The notes under the pieces are model-generated. The model searched no databases. It was not told where the DNA came from and worked only from the letters and a program-made list of their open reading frames with translations. From Acidimicrobiia bacterium (lineage in GTDB: Bacteria > Actinomycetota > Acidimicrobiia > IMCC26256 > JAGNEX01), in contig JAGNEX010000001.1 in assembly GCA_018003035.1 (NCBI GenBank), positions 31,150 through 95,149 on the forward strand: a stretch of DNA of 64,000 bases, in the 5' to 3' direction. Of this stretch, positions 1-9,401 are shown piece after piece (the first letter of the stretch is position 1; every line of letters starts with the position of its first letter). The translations under genes and the position numbers were made by a program.

Positions 1-53
1 GCGGCATTGCCGCACGGTCGATAACGGTTGCGGCATTGCCGCACGGTCGATAA
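1..53. repeat. Two direct copies of a 24-bp repeat, period 29 bp
   Basis: Positions 1-24 and 30-53 are identical. Each copy begins with gcggcattgccgc, an inverted repeat (gcggc/gccgc), and ends in cggtcgataa. The array may continue to the left of the window. It lies just upstream of the substrate-binding lipoprotein gene. It could be a pair of protein-binding sites, a hairpin cluster or the end of a longer repeat array; the sequence does not decide. Confidence 0.8.
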
Positions 54-92
54 GTCGTTGAGGGGCACCAAAACTTGGCCTGTGTGCTGAGT

Positions 93-1709
93 ATGCTCAC
101 CCGAATGCGTTTCTGGTCAAGGTCAAACCCCGCGCTCGCCTCGATGTTATGTGTTGGCCTGTTCGCCGCTGCCTGTAGCGGCGGCGGCTCAGACGACACG
201 ACAGAGACCACGGTCGGCGGGTCCTCACAGATCGATGGATCCACTCCGGGCGGGTCGACGACGACCCTGATCGCGGGTGAGATCCCACCCGCCACGCCGC
301 CCGACGGGCTGTTGACGATCGGGGCACTCCTTCCCGAGAGCGGTTCGCTCGCGTTCTTGCATGACCCTCTCGCTGCTGGGATCGACCTGGCCATTGCCGA
401 TGTCAACAATGCTGGTGGGGTGCTCGGCAAGCCTGTGCAGCTGGTTCCTGCCGACTCTGGCAGCGACCGCTCCCTCGGAGCGACCGCGGCCGCGACCCTG
501 ATCGGGCAGAACGGCGTAGATGCGATCGTCGGTTCTGCCGCCTCTGGTATCACCGAGACCATCATGTCCGGCGTCGTGGAATCGCCGACGCTGATGTGTT
601 CACCCAGCAACTTCCGTTCGAGCCTTTCAGATCTGCGGGACAATGGTCTGTACTTCCGCACTTCGCCATCGGACGATCTGCATGCCCGCGCGTCGGGGGA
701 GCTTGTCGCCGCAGACGGCCACAAGCGTGTGGCGATCGTCGCGCCCGATACGGAGCTCTCAGCCAGGTTTTCTGACATCGCTGAGGCGACTCTCGAAGAG
801 CGCGGTGTCACCGTCGTCGACACCGTCTTTTACAGCCCCAGCATCGAGGACTACGAGCAGGTCGCCCAACAGATCGTCGACGCCGACATCGACGGCGTCT
901 TACTGCTGAGCAAAGAAGAGGGTTACGAGATCATCCGGCTCGTCGCGTGGCTGCGCGACAAAGAGCTCGCCGAGGAAGAAGGCGTCGAGGCGCCTCCAAA
1001 GCCGGTCGCTCCCGACGAAGAACTCCAAGCACCGACGACGACGGTTGCGCCGACCGTCGTTCCCGAGCCGACCCTGGTCGCTCCCGAGGTCACGACGACT
1101 ACCCAGGCCGAAGATGAGTTCGAACGCGCCGAACCTGTTGCGGTGTACATCACCGACGACATGTTTGCGCCGGGAAGGTTGGCCGAGGTGATTCCTGAGC
1201 GCCGTCTCTGGACTCAGATCTTTGGTACACAACCCGCGCCGCGCCCGACGGCCGAAGGGCAAGATTTCACGCTCCGCATGTCAGAGCAATACCCCCAGGT
1301 GGACGAGCTGTTTAGTGCCCACGCCTTTGACTGCATCGTGCTGGTCGCACTGGCGGCACAAGCGACCGGAAGTGACGACCCCAAGGTGTTTGGACCAGCA
1401 ATGATCGCCGTCTCAAGCGATGGTGAACAATGCTTTACGTTTTCGGACTGCGTCGAGAAACTCAACGCAGGCGTCGACATCAACTACGAAGGGGCGTCCG
1501 GGCCGATCGACTTCGATTCCGTTGGCGATCCTCGCAAGGCAACCTTTGAGGCTTTCCACATTTCCGACGACGGCACCTTCATCGTGGACCGGGAAGTAGT
1601 CGTGGAAGCGCCCCTGCCGACGCCCGAACTACCTGAAGGAGCCCAGCCACCGGCGACGCCAACCACGATCGCGGGGCAGGGTGCCACCACGACAATCGCC
1701 GCTGGTTGA
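93..1709 (+). CDS. ABC transporter substrate-binding lipoprotein, branched-chain amino-acid (LIVBP) type
   Basis: This is probably the extracellular ligand-binding subunit of an amino-acid or amide ABC importer. From the ATG at 93 the product is 538 aa. It starts with a lipoprotein signal peptide (basic start, hydrophobic core, lipobox ending LFAAAC with the lipidated Cys at about residue 28), then an acidic and Thr-rich spacer. The periplasmic-binding-protein type 1 fold begins near LTIGALLPESG and shows the family pattern of NNAGGVLGKPV. A Pro/Thr/Val-rich insert of about 45 residues sits mid-protein near residues 300-345, and a Pro/Thr tail ends the chain. Starts at 75 (TTG) and 105 (ATG) are also in frame; 93 gives a normal signal peptide. 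No permease or ATPase gene lies beside it, so partners must be to the left or elsewhere. The ligand is unknown. Confidence 0.85.
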   Translation: MLTRMRFWSRSNPALASMLCVGLFAAACSGGGSDDTTETTVGGSSQIDGSTPGGSTTTLIAGEIPPATPPDGLLTIGALLPESGSLAFLHDPLAAGIDLAIADVNNAGGVLGKPVQLVPADSGSDRSLGATAAATLIGQNGVDAIVGSAASGITETIMSGVVESPTLMCSPSNFRSSLSDLRDNGLYFRTSPSDDLHARASGELVAADGHKRVAIVAPDTELSARFSDIAEATLEERGVTVVDTVFYSPSIEDYEQVAQQIVDADIDGVLLLSKEEGYEIIRLVAWLRDKELAEEEGVEAPPKPVAPDEELQAPTTTVAPTVVPEPTLVAPEVTTTTQAEDEFERAEPVAVYITDDMFAPGRLAEVIPERRLWTQIFGTQPAPRPTAEGQDFTLRMSEQYPQVDELFSAHAFDCIVLVALAAQATGSDDPKVFGPAMIAVSSDGEQCFTFSDCVEKLNAGVDINYEGASGPIDFDSVGDPRKATFEAFHISDDGTFIVDREVVVEAPLPTPELPEGAQPPATPTTIAGQGATTTIAAG

Positions 1710-1899
1710 GAGACGGGGGAGCGTTCCGACGAGGACTGGCTCCGGCCTCCGGCAAAGTGCGGAACGCACATTCCGTTGACACCCCGAGCGTGGCGCAGCC
1801 GTCTCTGGGCAGCGCTCCGACCGTGTACGACGGCTCACGTGGTCATGGTTCGGAAATGTCAGGTGGCAGCGGGGCGGCCAGTTCTGTCAAGCTCTCGCC

Positions 1900-2559
1900 G
1901 TGAACATTGGAATCTTGGGTGGAACAGGTCCTGCCGGAAGCGGTTTGGCGGCTCGGTTTGCGGCGGGTGGGCATCAAGTCCTGCTCGGTTCGAGGACGAC
2001 CGAAAAGGCTGAACGGACGATCGGGGAACTTCGGTCGTTGTGGGGTCCGCGGGTGGCGAATCTGACGCCTGTCACGAACCAGCAGGCAGCAGCTGACGGC
2101 GATGTGGTCGTGCTCGGCGTCAAATGGGATGGCGCAATCGCGACGGCGGCGGAGTTCGCTGCCGAGATGGCAGGTAAGACGGTCATCTCGATGGGCTCGG
2201 GTCTCCACAAGGTGGGTCCCAGCTTTGAGCCGGTCATCCCTGAGGAAGGCTCTCTAGCCCACGGAGTTCAGGAAGCTGCCCCGGAGTCCCGGGTCGTAAC
2301 AGCGTTTCAGCACATTCCTGCTGCAGCGCTGTTGGCCCTTGACGAGGACCTGGACGAAGACGTCATCGTGTGTTCCGATCACGATGAGTCTGCGGAGCTT
2401 GTCGCAGGTTTGGTGAACGGGATTCCCCGCCTGCGCGCCTTGCGGGCCGGGTCGCTTGCGAACGCGCTGGGTGTCGAAGCCTTCACGGCCATCCTGCTCG
2501 CTATCAACATTCGCTACCGCGGTAAGGCAGCAATACGGTTATCTGGCATTCCGCATTGA
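1900..2559 (+). CDS. npdG: NADPH-dependent F420 reductase (F420H2:NADP+ oxidoreductase)
   Basis: It transfers hydride between reduced deazaflavin F420 and NADP+, linking the F420 pool to the NADPH pool in the cytoplasm. The 219-aa product opens with a Rossmann dinucleotide loop (GILGGTGPAG, residues 4-13). GSRTTEKAE follows after the second strand, as expected for an NADP-binding Ser/Arg pair. Length and the whole N-terminal pattern match the NpdG/Fno family. The start is GTG at 1900. The mycothiol gene mshC follows 141 bp downstream on the same strand, so two actinobacterial redox cofactors are served by neighbours. Confidence 0.88.
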   Translation: MNIGILGGTGPAGSGLAARFAAGGHQVLLGSRTTEKAERTIGELRSLWGPRVANLTPVTNQQAAADGDVVVLGVKWDGAIATAAEFAAEMAGKTVISMGSGLHKVGPSFEPVIPEEGSLAHGVQEAAPESRVVTAFQHIPAAALLALDEDLDEDVIVCSDHDESAELVAGLVNGIPRLRALRAGSLANALGVEAFTAILLAINIRYRGKAAIRLSGIPH

Positions 2560-2700
2560 GCCTGAGCGGCTAAGTTCCGCCTCGAGGGCTCGCCCCCGGT
2601 ATTCGTCGGCGGAGCGAAAGCCACGAGCGTCGGCGGCCACTGAGTTGGCTCTGTCGGCGTACATGACCAGGGTTTCGTCCGATCTTCAGGAGCGAAGAAG

Positions 2701-3885
2701 ATGGCCATCCGGCTCTACGATACGGCTCGCCGGGCCGTGGTTCCCTTCGAGCCGGGCCCCGTGGTGAGTATGTACGTCTGCGGTATTACGCCCTATGACG
2801 CCACCCACCTTGGGCACGCTGCGACCTACCTCAACTACGACCTTCTGATTCGCCGGCTCGAATGGCTTGGTCACGAAGTGCGGCTGGTCAGGAACATCAC
2901 CGATGTAGATGATTCGATCCTGCCAAAGGCCCGCGAGCTCGGCGTCCACTACCTGGATCTCGCCCAGCGCGAAACGGAGCGGTTCCACCGGGATATGACG
3001 GCCCTCAACATGCGGCCTGCAATCCATGAGCCACGCGCGACCCAGTCGATCCAGGACATCATCGACCTCATTGCCCTCATCGAAGCGAACGGCCACACCT
3101 ACATGGTGGACGGCACGCTGTATTTCGACGTGTCGACCAAACCGTCCTTTGGTGAACTGTCGCACTACTCCGAAGATCACATGGTTTCTTTGGCCCGCCA
3201 GCGCGGTGGAAACCCCGACGACGCCAACAAACGACACCCTCTCGACTTTGTTCTGTGGCAGCCATCCGCCGATGACGAACCAAGTTGGGTAAGCCGTTGG
3301 GGTCCAGGACGTCCTGGGTGGCATATCGAGTGTTCGGCGATGTCCATCGCTGCGCTCGGGCCAACCATCGACCTGCATGGCGGCGGCACGGACCTGATCT
3401 TCCCGCATCACGAATGCGAGATTGTGCAGTCCGAATCGGCGACGGGGGAGACATTCGTCCGCCATTGGATGCATTCGGCGATGGTTGCCTACGAGGGCGA
3501 AAAGATGTCGAAGTCGCTCGGCAACCTGGTCTTCATCAGCGATCTGTTGGAGCAGACCGATCCCAGAGCCATCCGCCTGGCCTTGATGATGCACCATTAC
3601 CGAGCCGGCTTTGAATGGCACGATACCGACATCCAAGAGGGCGAGGCCTTGTTGCGGAGGCTCTACCTTGCGGTGCGGTGCCCCGACGGCCCTGATCCAG
3701 CCCCGTACGTCGCGGCGATTGCTGCGGCCCTTGACGACGATCTCGACGCGCCACGAGCGGTTCGTGTGCTCGATGACTTCGCGTCGGCAGTTCTTTCAGG
3801 AGGCCCCGTTTCGGACGCTCCTGAAGCTCTCGCGGACACTTCCAGGCGCCTCGGTCTCGAACTTGGCGATCCGCTGCTCACCTAG
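2701..3885 (+). CDS. mshC: L-cysteine:1D-myo-inositol 2-amino-2-deoxy-alpha-D-glucopyranoside ligase (mycothiol biosynthesis)
   Basis: It ligates cysteine to GlcN-Ins with ATP, the third step of mycothiol synthesis. The 394-aa protein is a shortened class I cysteinyl-tRNA synthetase relative. The nucleotide-binding HIGH-like motif (HLGH, residues 36-39) lies in GITPYDATHLGHAATYL, the MshC form rather than the GPTVYD form of CysS. A Zn-type Cys is at residue 27, and KMSKS at residues 268-272. The anticodon-binding part of CysS is missing, and mycobacterial MshC has a similar length (about 410 aa). AGGAG at 2688-2692 supports the ATG at 2701. Confidence 0.9.
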   Translation: MAIRLYDTARRAVVPFEPGPVVSMYVCGITPYDATHLGHAATYLNYDLLIRRLEWLGHEVRLVRNITDVDDSILPKARELGVHYLDLAQRETERFHRDMTALNMRPAIHEPRATQSIQDIIDLIALIEANGHTYMVDGTLYFDVSTKPSFGELSHYSEDHMVSLARQRGGNPDDANKRHPLDFVLWQPSADDEPSWVSRWGPGRPGWHIECSAMSIAALGPTIDLHGGGTDLIFPHHECEIVQSESATGETFVRHWMHSAMVAYEGEKMSKSLGNLVFISDLLEQTDPRAIRLALMMHHYRAGFEWHDTDIQEGEALLRRLYLAVRCPDGPDPAPYVAAIAAALDDDLDAPRAVRVLDDFASAVLSGGPVSDAPEALADTSRRLGLELGDPLLT

Positions 3886-4019
3886 ACAGGTGATCTGGGC
3901 TCGGTGATCCAGACGGGTTGTTGAGTCTCGCCAAAGCCCAACCGTCGTGATGCGTTGGCGGCATTACGGCTTGCGCTTCGGCCCCTTCTTCGCCGGCTTT
4001 GAGCGGCAGGCCCCAAGCG

Positions 4020-5861
4020 TTAACGCCGAGATCGGCGCATCGAATTGGCGAGATCGTCGAGTTCGAGAAGGCTTCGGTACCGCCACAAGAACGCGATGTA
4101 GAGGACTCCTGCGGCGAGAGCCCACATGCCGATGGTCGCCCAGGTCTCGCCGAAGATCTGCAGCGCGACGATTCCCGATCCCAGCACGATCAACAGTCCA
4201 GCGACGATCGAAGCGAACAACGCAACGCTTCCCGGATGGTGACGGTCAGCCCGCCAGACCTGGTACAAGGGCAACACGTTGTTGAGGACGAGCGACACAA
4301 CCCAGGCGACCGCGGCTCCGGTCAGTTCGTACCGAGGAATCAGCACCAGGTTCAGCCCAATGTTCGTGGCGAGCGACGCCGCATTGGTGATCAGGTTGAC
4401 GACCGTTCTACCGCTGAGCAGTTGCACCATCTCGACCGGTCCACAGGCCGTCGCGATCAGCATGCCGACGATAAGAATCCGCAGGGCGTTGGTGCCCCCG
4501 ACGAACTCCTCGCCGAAAATGCTGAGAAGGCGGGGAGCGGCGACCGCCATCGCCAAGTACACGGGCCAGACAATGACCACGAGCCACAGGGTCGCGGTGC
4601 GATAGGCCTTTTGGACGACCTCCCAAGAACCGCGGGCAAAGCCTTCACCGATCTTGGGCGCCGCGGCCTGCATGATGGCAACGTTGACGAAGTTTCCGGT
4701 GGTGAGCAGACGGGTGGCGGCGGTGTAAACGGCCGCGCTGCTGGCCCCCAACAGGGCGCCGACCATGATCGTGTCGAACCAGCGAATGATCAGGGAGAGC
4801 GCGTTTGATACCGACCGTGCAGCGGTGAAGCGCCAGAAAGCGGCAGACGACCATTCCGAAGGCAGTCCGGCAGCGTCCCCGTCTTTTGACCTGGCCGCCA
4901 TCGCAGCGACGATCGCTGCGCTCGCGATGGCGGCGACCGCATAAGGAACGGCCCATCCAAACATGATCGCGGCGGCACCGGCTCCGAACAGTGACGCGAC
5001 CCACACCGCCGCCAACTGGACGATCGGCCTGCCGACCCGGTCGACGATGACCGTCGGGGTCATCGTGCCGAGTCCTCGGGACGCGGCGAGGAGAACCAGG
5101 ATCGCTGCGCCGGCCGGAATTGCGGGGGCTGTGATCCGCAACAACTCAGTCAGAGCCTCCACGTGCGCTGCGCCGGTCATCCAGCGAGCGAACGTGCCAG
5201 CACCGACAAAGAGCGCTGCTCCCAATGCGGTGGCGACCAGCAGCGCGGGTAGCGCTGCAAGCCGGACGGTTTGGCGCACGTAGCGGCTTCGAACGTCGGT
5301 ATTGCCAAGCCATCGGAGGAGTGTCACGTCAGCGCCGAGTGTGGCGACGCCGCTCGCTATTGAGAAGGCGGCAATCGCTTCGAAGACCAGGCCGGCGTCA
5401 CTTTCGGTCAGCGCTTGGGTCACGATGATCACAAGTAGGAACTGGGAGATCGCGTTGACCGCAGAGCCGATCAGCGACAGGGCGCCGCCGCGGGCGAGTT
5501 GCCGCTGATCGTCGTCGGTGGATCGTTTACCAGGGGACTCGATTGCACCGCTGGCGCTGGCCAAAGCTCGCGCCGAAGGCGAATCGTCATCGAGGGCGGC
5601 GCCGGCCTCGAACTCATGGCCATATGTCGGACGGCCTGCTCCATTGAGGCCCCCAGCATGGTCGACTCTGGGTGTATCTGGCCGATCAACATGAGCCGGG
5701 GGAGGCGGTGCGGCTCGGGAACGCCAGGCGTGGGCATCAGCTTGGTTGTGCACGACTTCCTGGCGTCCTTGTCGATCACTGCAACAGCCGACGGTAACGC
5801 AGTCGGCCGCAACGCGGCCCCGCTGCATGCTCTCAAGCGTAGCGATCACCCTCGGTGGCAA
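4020..5861 (-). CDS. Polysaccharide/lipid-linked oligosaccharide flippase, Wzx/MATE-like
   Basis: A multi-spanning membrane protein of the polysaccharide-biosynthesis flippase group, predicted to move lipid-linked sugars across the cytoplasmic membrane. The frame encodes up to 613 aa. About 480 C-terminal residues carry 12-14 hydrophobic segments starting at ARGGALSLIGSAVNAISQ, followed by a short basic tail. The first 115-130 residues are hydrophilic, with Pro- and Asp-rich parts and no clear domain, so the true start is probably downstream of 5861; in-frame GTG and TTG codons are available. It stands alone on the minus strand between mshC and thrS, apart from the other glycan genes of the window. 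The transported glycan cannot be told. Confidence 0.8.
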   Translation of the reverse strand: MPPRVIATLESMQRGRVAADCVTVGCCSDRQGRQEVVHNQADAHAWRSRAAPPPPAHVDRPDTPRVDHAGGLNGAGRPTYGHEFEAGAALDDDSPSARALASASGAIESPGKRSTDDDQRQLARGGALSLIGSAVNAISQFLLVIIVTQALTESDAGLVFEAIAAFSIASGVATLGADVTLLRWLGNTDVRSRYVRQTVRLAALPALLVATALGAALFVGAGTFARWMTGAAHVEALTELLRITAPAIPAGAAILVLLAASRGLGTMTPTVIVDRVGRPIVQLAAVWVASLFGAGAAAIMFGWAVPYAVAAIASAAIVAAMAARSKDGDAAGLPSEWSSAAFWRFTAARSVSNALSLIIRWFDTIMVGALLGASSAAVYTAATRLLTTGNFVNVAIMQAAAPKIGEGFARGSWEVVQKAYRTATLWLVVIVWPVYLAMAVAAPRLLSIFGEEFVGGTNALRILIVGMLIATACGPVEMVQLLSGRTVVNLITNAASLATNIGLNLVLIPRYELTGAAVAWVVSLVLNNVLPLYQVWRADRHHPGSVALFASIVAGLLIVLGSGIVALQIFGETWATIGMWALAAGVLYIAFLWRYRSLLELDDLANSMRRSRR

Positions 5862-6099
5862 CCTGGCCGCGGCGCCAAACCCGCATGGTCGATGCTGGCG
5901 TCACCGAGCCGATGCCGACCTGGTTTCTGCGAGGCGCCTGCGTGGAGGTGAGACGGGGCGTCTGTTGTTAATGAATTCAAACGGTGCGAATGCATGTGCT
6001 GTCTTACGTACAATCGGCAGTTCTGCCCAGCAATTGAGCGCCCATCGGTTGCGACCTTGGCGCTCGAATTCTTTGAACCCGGCAATCCGAGGTGGAGTT
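5862..6099. other. 238-bp gap between divergent flippase and thrS
   Basis: No gene is apparent. The stretch must hold the thrS promoter and leader. A tacaat hexamer lies at 6009-6014, about 85 bp before the thrS start, but no matching -35 box is visible. I saw no T-box-like features. Confidence 0.4.
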
Positions 6100-8106
6100 G
6101 TGACCGAGCCACAGACCGAGATGATCGAACTGCGTTTACCCGATGGGAGTGTCCGTTCCGAGGCGGCCGGAATCACGGGCGCGGATCTGGCAGCTCAAAT
6201 CAGCCGCGGTCTGGCAAAGAATGCGATAGCGGTGGAAGTCGACGGCGAGCTTTGGGACCTCACCCGCCCCATTCAGGCTGACTGCGCCGTCCGCATCGTC
6301 ACCGTCGGTGAGGACGACGGTTTATATGTGCTACGCCATTCCACGGCGCACGTCATGGCCCAAGCCGTGACCGAGCTCTTCCCCGGTGTGCAGCTCGCCA
6401 TCGGCCCTCCGATTGCCGACGGCTTCTACTACGACTTCGCCCTTCCGGGTGGGGCGACGTTCTCTGACGAAGACCTCGAAGCGATCGAGACCCGCATGCG
6501 CGAGCTGATCGCCAAGGCTCAGCCCTTTACCCGCCAGGACATGTCGCTCGACGAGGGGCGTCTCCTGTTCGGTCGCCACGGGCAGGACTACAAGCTCCAG
6601 ATCATCGACACGGTCGACGCGCATGACGAGATTGTCGAAGGTGCCGAGGACGGAACCGTTTCGGTGTACTGGATCGATGATCCGCAAACGGGGGAGCACA
6701 GCTTCCTCGATCTGTGCCGGGGGCCCCACGTGCCCGACACCAGCCGTCTTGGGCACTTCAAACTCATGAAACTGGCCGGCGCCTACTGGCGCGGGTCCGA
6801 GAAGAACCCGATGCTGCAACGGATTTACGGTACGGCCTGGGCGAAGAAGTCAGAACTCGACGAGTACCTGCACCGCCTTGCCGAAGCGGAACGCCGCGAT
6901 CACCGCAAGCTCGGGACCGAACTCGACCTGTACTCCTTCCCCGAAGAACTCGGGGGCGGTCTCGCCGTCTGGCACCCGAACGGGGCAACCGTTCGTCGGA
7001 TCATGGAGGACTATTCGTACAAGGTGCATCAGAGTTCGGGCTACCAGCTCGTGACGACGCCGCACCTCGCGAAATCTGACCTGTTTGAAATCAGCGGACA
7101 CCTCGGGTTCTACAAAGAATCGATGTATCCGCCGATGGAGATGGACGGCGCCACCTACTACCCCAAGCCGATGAACTGCCCGTTCCATCTGCTCATCTAT
7201 CGCAATCAGACCCGCTCATACCGCGAACTGCCCATGCGGTTGTTCGAGCTTGGAACCGTGTACCGCTACGAACGGTCTGGTCAGCTTCATGGGCTGATGC
7301 GTATTCGTGGCTTCACCCAAGACGACAGCCACATCTTTTGTACTCGCGAAGACATCGTTCCCGAGCTGAAAGGGCTCTTGCAGTTCGTCATCTCGATGTT
7401 GCGTACGTTCGGCTTTGAAACTTTTTCTGCCGAGGTGTCCACTCGTCCGCTCGAGAAGTCGTTTGGGACCGACGAGGACTGGGACATGGCCACGAGCGCG
7501 CTCATCGAAGCGATCGAAGGCACGGGGCTTGACTACAAAATCAACGAAGGTGACGGGGCGTTTTATGGTCCCAAGATCGACATTCACCTGACGGACGCCA
7601 TCGGCCGGTCGTGGCAAGTCTCGACGCTCCAGGTCGATTTCCAGATGCCCCAGCGTTTCGGCCTCGAGTACGTCGGCGCCGACAATTCGGCCCACCGGCC
7701 GATCATGATTCACCGGGCTTTGTTCGGGTCGATCGAACGATTCTTCGGAATCCTCGTCGAGCACTATGTCGGAGCGTTCCCGCTCTGGCTGGCGCCGGTC
7801 CAAGTTGCGGTGTTGGGCGTTGCCGATCGACATGACGACTATGCCGAACAGGTCGCGCAACAAGCCCGCGACGCCGGGCTGAGAGCCGAGGTCGTGTCGG
7901 CGTCGCAAGACACCTTGGGCGCGCGCATCCGCAAGGCCAAAGTGTCAAAGATTCCGTACATCCTGGTCGTCGGCGACTCTGACGTAGAGGCGGGGACCGT
8001 CGGGGTCAACGTTCGAGGGTCGGACAGCCCCGAGCGCGACGTGCCCGTGGCTCAGTGGCTTGCGCGGGCTGTCGGACATGTCGAGTCTCGAGCGGCCGAG
8101 CTGTGA
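6100..8106 (+). CDS. thrS: Threonyl-tRNA synthetase
   Basis: It charges tRNA-Thr with threonine. From GTG 6100 the product is 668 aa. It has an N-terminal TGS domain (IELRLPDGS...), the second-additional/editing-type domain (RHSTAHVMAQAV, FYYDF), the class II catalytic core (zinc-ligand region near MNCPFHL, motif 2 FELGTVYRYERSGQLHGL) and a C-terminal anticodon-binding domain starting near PVQVAVLGV. The frame stays open to 5746, but those 118 extra codons do not resemble the family. GAGGTGGA at 6089-6096 is a good ribosome-binding site for 6100. It starts the conserved run thrS-HIT-(membrane protein)-pgsA-patA-pimA. Confidence 0.95.
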   Translation: MTEPQTEMIELRLPDGSVRSEAAGITGADLAAQISRGLAKNAIAVEVDGELWDLTRPIQADCAVRIVTVGEDDGLYVLRHSTAHVMAQAVTELFPGVQLAIGPPIADGFYYDFALPGGATFSDEDLEAIETRMRELIAKAQPFTRQDMSLDEGRLLFGRHGQDYKLQIIDTVDAHDEIVEGAEDGTVSVYWIDDPQTGEHSFLDLCRGPHVPDTSRLGHFKLMKLAGAYWRGSEKNPMLQRIYGTAWAKKSELDEYLHRLAEAERRDHRKLGTELDLYSFPEELGGGLAVWHPNGATVRRIMEDYSYKVHQSSGYQLVTTPHLAKSDLFEISGHLGFYKESMYPPMEMDGATYYPKPMNCPFHLLIYRNQTRSYRELPMRLFELGTVYRYERSGQLHGLMRIRGFTQDDSHIFCTREDIVPELKGLLQFVISMLRTFGFETFSAEVSTRPLEKSFGTDEDWDMATSALIEAIEGTGLDYKINEGDGAFYGPKIDIHLTDAIGRSWQVSTLQVDFQMPQRFGLEYVGADNSAHRPIMIHRALFGSIERFFGILVEHYVGAFPLWLAPVQVAVLGVADRHDDYAEQVAQQARDAGLRAEVVSASQDTLGARIRKAKVSKIPYILVVGDSDVEAGTVGVNVRGSDSPERDVPVAQWLARAVGHVESRAAEL

Positions 8107-8720
8107 GTCTGGATCACCTCTGGGCAGGTTGGCGTTCTGCGTACATCAACGCGCTGGTCGACCCTGCCCAGGATGCTGAGCGAGGAACGGCTGGGTCCGA
8201 CGGTGCCGTTACCCGCCCTGCTCCATCTGAGCTGCCCGGTAGCTCAGACCTTCCGGGGACGGTCCCGGTCCCTGGCTGTGTCATGTGTAACATCGTGACC
8301 GCGAGCGACGACGCTCAGGCGCTTGTGGTCTTCCGGGGACAGACCGTGGTCGCAGCATTGAATGCGTACCCGTACTCGTCTGCTCACCTGATGATCTTCC
8401 CCCGGCGTCATGTGCCGTCCCTTGATGATCTCACCGAGGCCGAGGGAGTTGAACTGGTGACGGTGACGCAGGCGGCGCTTCGTACCCTTCGCGTCGAGTA
8501 CCGCCCACAGGGGTTCAACGTTGGTATGAACATCGGAGCGGCCGGGGGTGCTGGGGTTCCTGGTCACCTGCACGAACACGTGGTGCCGCGCTGGGCCGGC
8601 GACACCAACTTCATGACGGCCATCGCAGATACCAGGGTGCTTCCAGAGGCGCTGAGCGTCACGCGCGACCGTCTCGTGCGAGCGTGGCGCGACTCCGAAT
8701 CGCCCGCGGCGAACACCTAG
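8103..8720 (+). CDS. HIT-family nucleotide hydrolase/phosphorylase
   Basis: A histidine-triad protein acting on dinucleoside polyphosphates or AMP conjugates; the mycobacterial neighbour of thrS in the same place is an Ap4A phosphorylase, so that activity is the best guess. The 205-aa product shows a CxxC pair (CVMC) before the domain, the NAYPYSSAHLMIFPRRH strand and the triad GHLHEHVVPRW. Its GTG start overlaps the thrS stop codon (GTGA at 8103-8106), indicating translational coupling. An in-frame start at 8055 is possible, but the coupled start is favoured. Confidence 0.85.
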   Translation: MSLDHLWAGWRSAYINALVDPAQDAERGTAGSDGAVTRPAPSELPGSSDLPGTVPVPGCVMCNIVTASDDAQALVVFRGQTVVAALNAYPYSSAHLMIFPRRHVPSLDDLTEAEGVELVTVTQAALRTLRVEYRPQGFNVGMNIGAAGGAGVPGHLHEHVVPRWAGDTNFMTAIADTRVLPEALSVTRDRLVRAWRDSESPAANT

Positions 8721-8729
8721 CATCGCCCA

Positions 8730-9401
8730 ATGGTCGATTCGCAGCCACAAGACCCCTCCCAAGAAGTGCCCCGCGCCGCAACGGGGGAGACGCCGACCGG
8801 TGAAGACACCTCTGTGCGAGCTGCGGGCGCAGACAGCGACCTCGGCGACCTGGATGCCAAGGGAGCGCCGACCGCGGCCGGATCAACACTTGGGGGCCAA
8901 ACCCTGGCCGATCTGCGGGATGGTGCGGACTCCGATGAGTTCGTCGACTCGCTCCCGGACGATCTCGACGTCACCGCATACGTAGGGCAGTACCAGTTCC
9001 CGAGTATGAGGCGCCGGCGTGTCGCCGCTGTGATGTACGCGATCGTTGGGGCAACGTCAGTCTGGGGTTGGTCCATCTCGTCGAACGGTGGCCTGTTGGC
9101 CGTGGGAGTCGGGTTGTGTCTGTTGGCGGTGCACCACTGGTTGACCGCCTGGCCGCTGGCAGTTGACCAGACCGAGGCCTTAGGCAAGGCAGCTCAGGCG
9201 GTCGGGTTTCCAGTGGGGCACGCCTCTGCTCAGGTGGCGTGGCGGGGTTTTGCTAGCCGCCCGACGTGGCGTGTGCTGTTGTATTCCGCCGAGGAACCTC
9301 CGACAACGCGTGGCCTGGCCGAGATCGATGGAGTCGACGGCGAAGTGTTGGCCACCCACACCGAAGCAAACCCCGAAGACTGGTCGGCCTACGCCTCATA
9401 G
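8730..9401 (+). CDS. Conserved membrane protein of unknown function
   Basis: A 223-aa protein whose function I do not recognise. About 90 N-terminal residues are acidic and low in complexity. Two adjacent transmembrane segments follow, at about residues 95-115 and 118-142, with MRRRR just before the first. A soluble alpha/beta tail of about 80 residues ends it. The four Arg before the first helix suggest a cytoplasmic N-terminus. It starts 10 bp after the HIT gene and so is probably co-transcribed with thrS and HIT. Confidence 0.65.
   Translation: MVDSQPQDPSQEVPRAATGETPTGEDTSVRAAGADSDLGDLDAKGAPTAAGSTLGGQTLADLRDGADSDEFVDSLPDDLDVTAYVGQYQFPSMRRRRVAAVMYAIVGATSVWGWSISSNGGLLAVGVGLCLLAVHHWLTAWPLAVDQTEALGKAAQAVGFPVGHASAQVAWRGFASRPTWRVLLYSAEEPPTTRGLAEIDGVDGEVLATHTEANPEDWSAYAS

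Noticed and set aside
1776-1781. TTGACA as a -35 box for npdG
   Set aside because: No -10-like hexamer lies at 16-18 bp downstream.
2701-3885. Cysteinyl-tRNA synthetase call for mshC
   Set aside because: The GITPYDATHLGH sequence and the 394-aa length without an anticodon domain fit MshC, not CysS.
3999-4808. Plus-strand 269-codon frame opposite the flippase gene
   Set aside because: It is Gln/Arg/Asp-rich with no domain and lies fully antisense to a clear membrane protein; a shadow of the flippase.
5862-6099. T-box leader before thrS
   Set aside because: No specifier loop, T-box sequence or terminator pair is visible.
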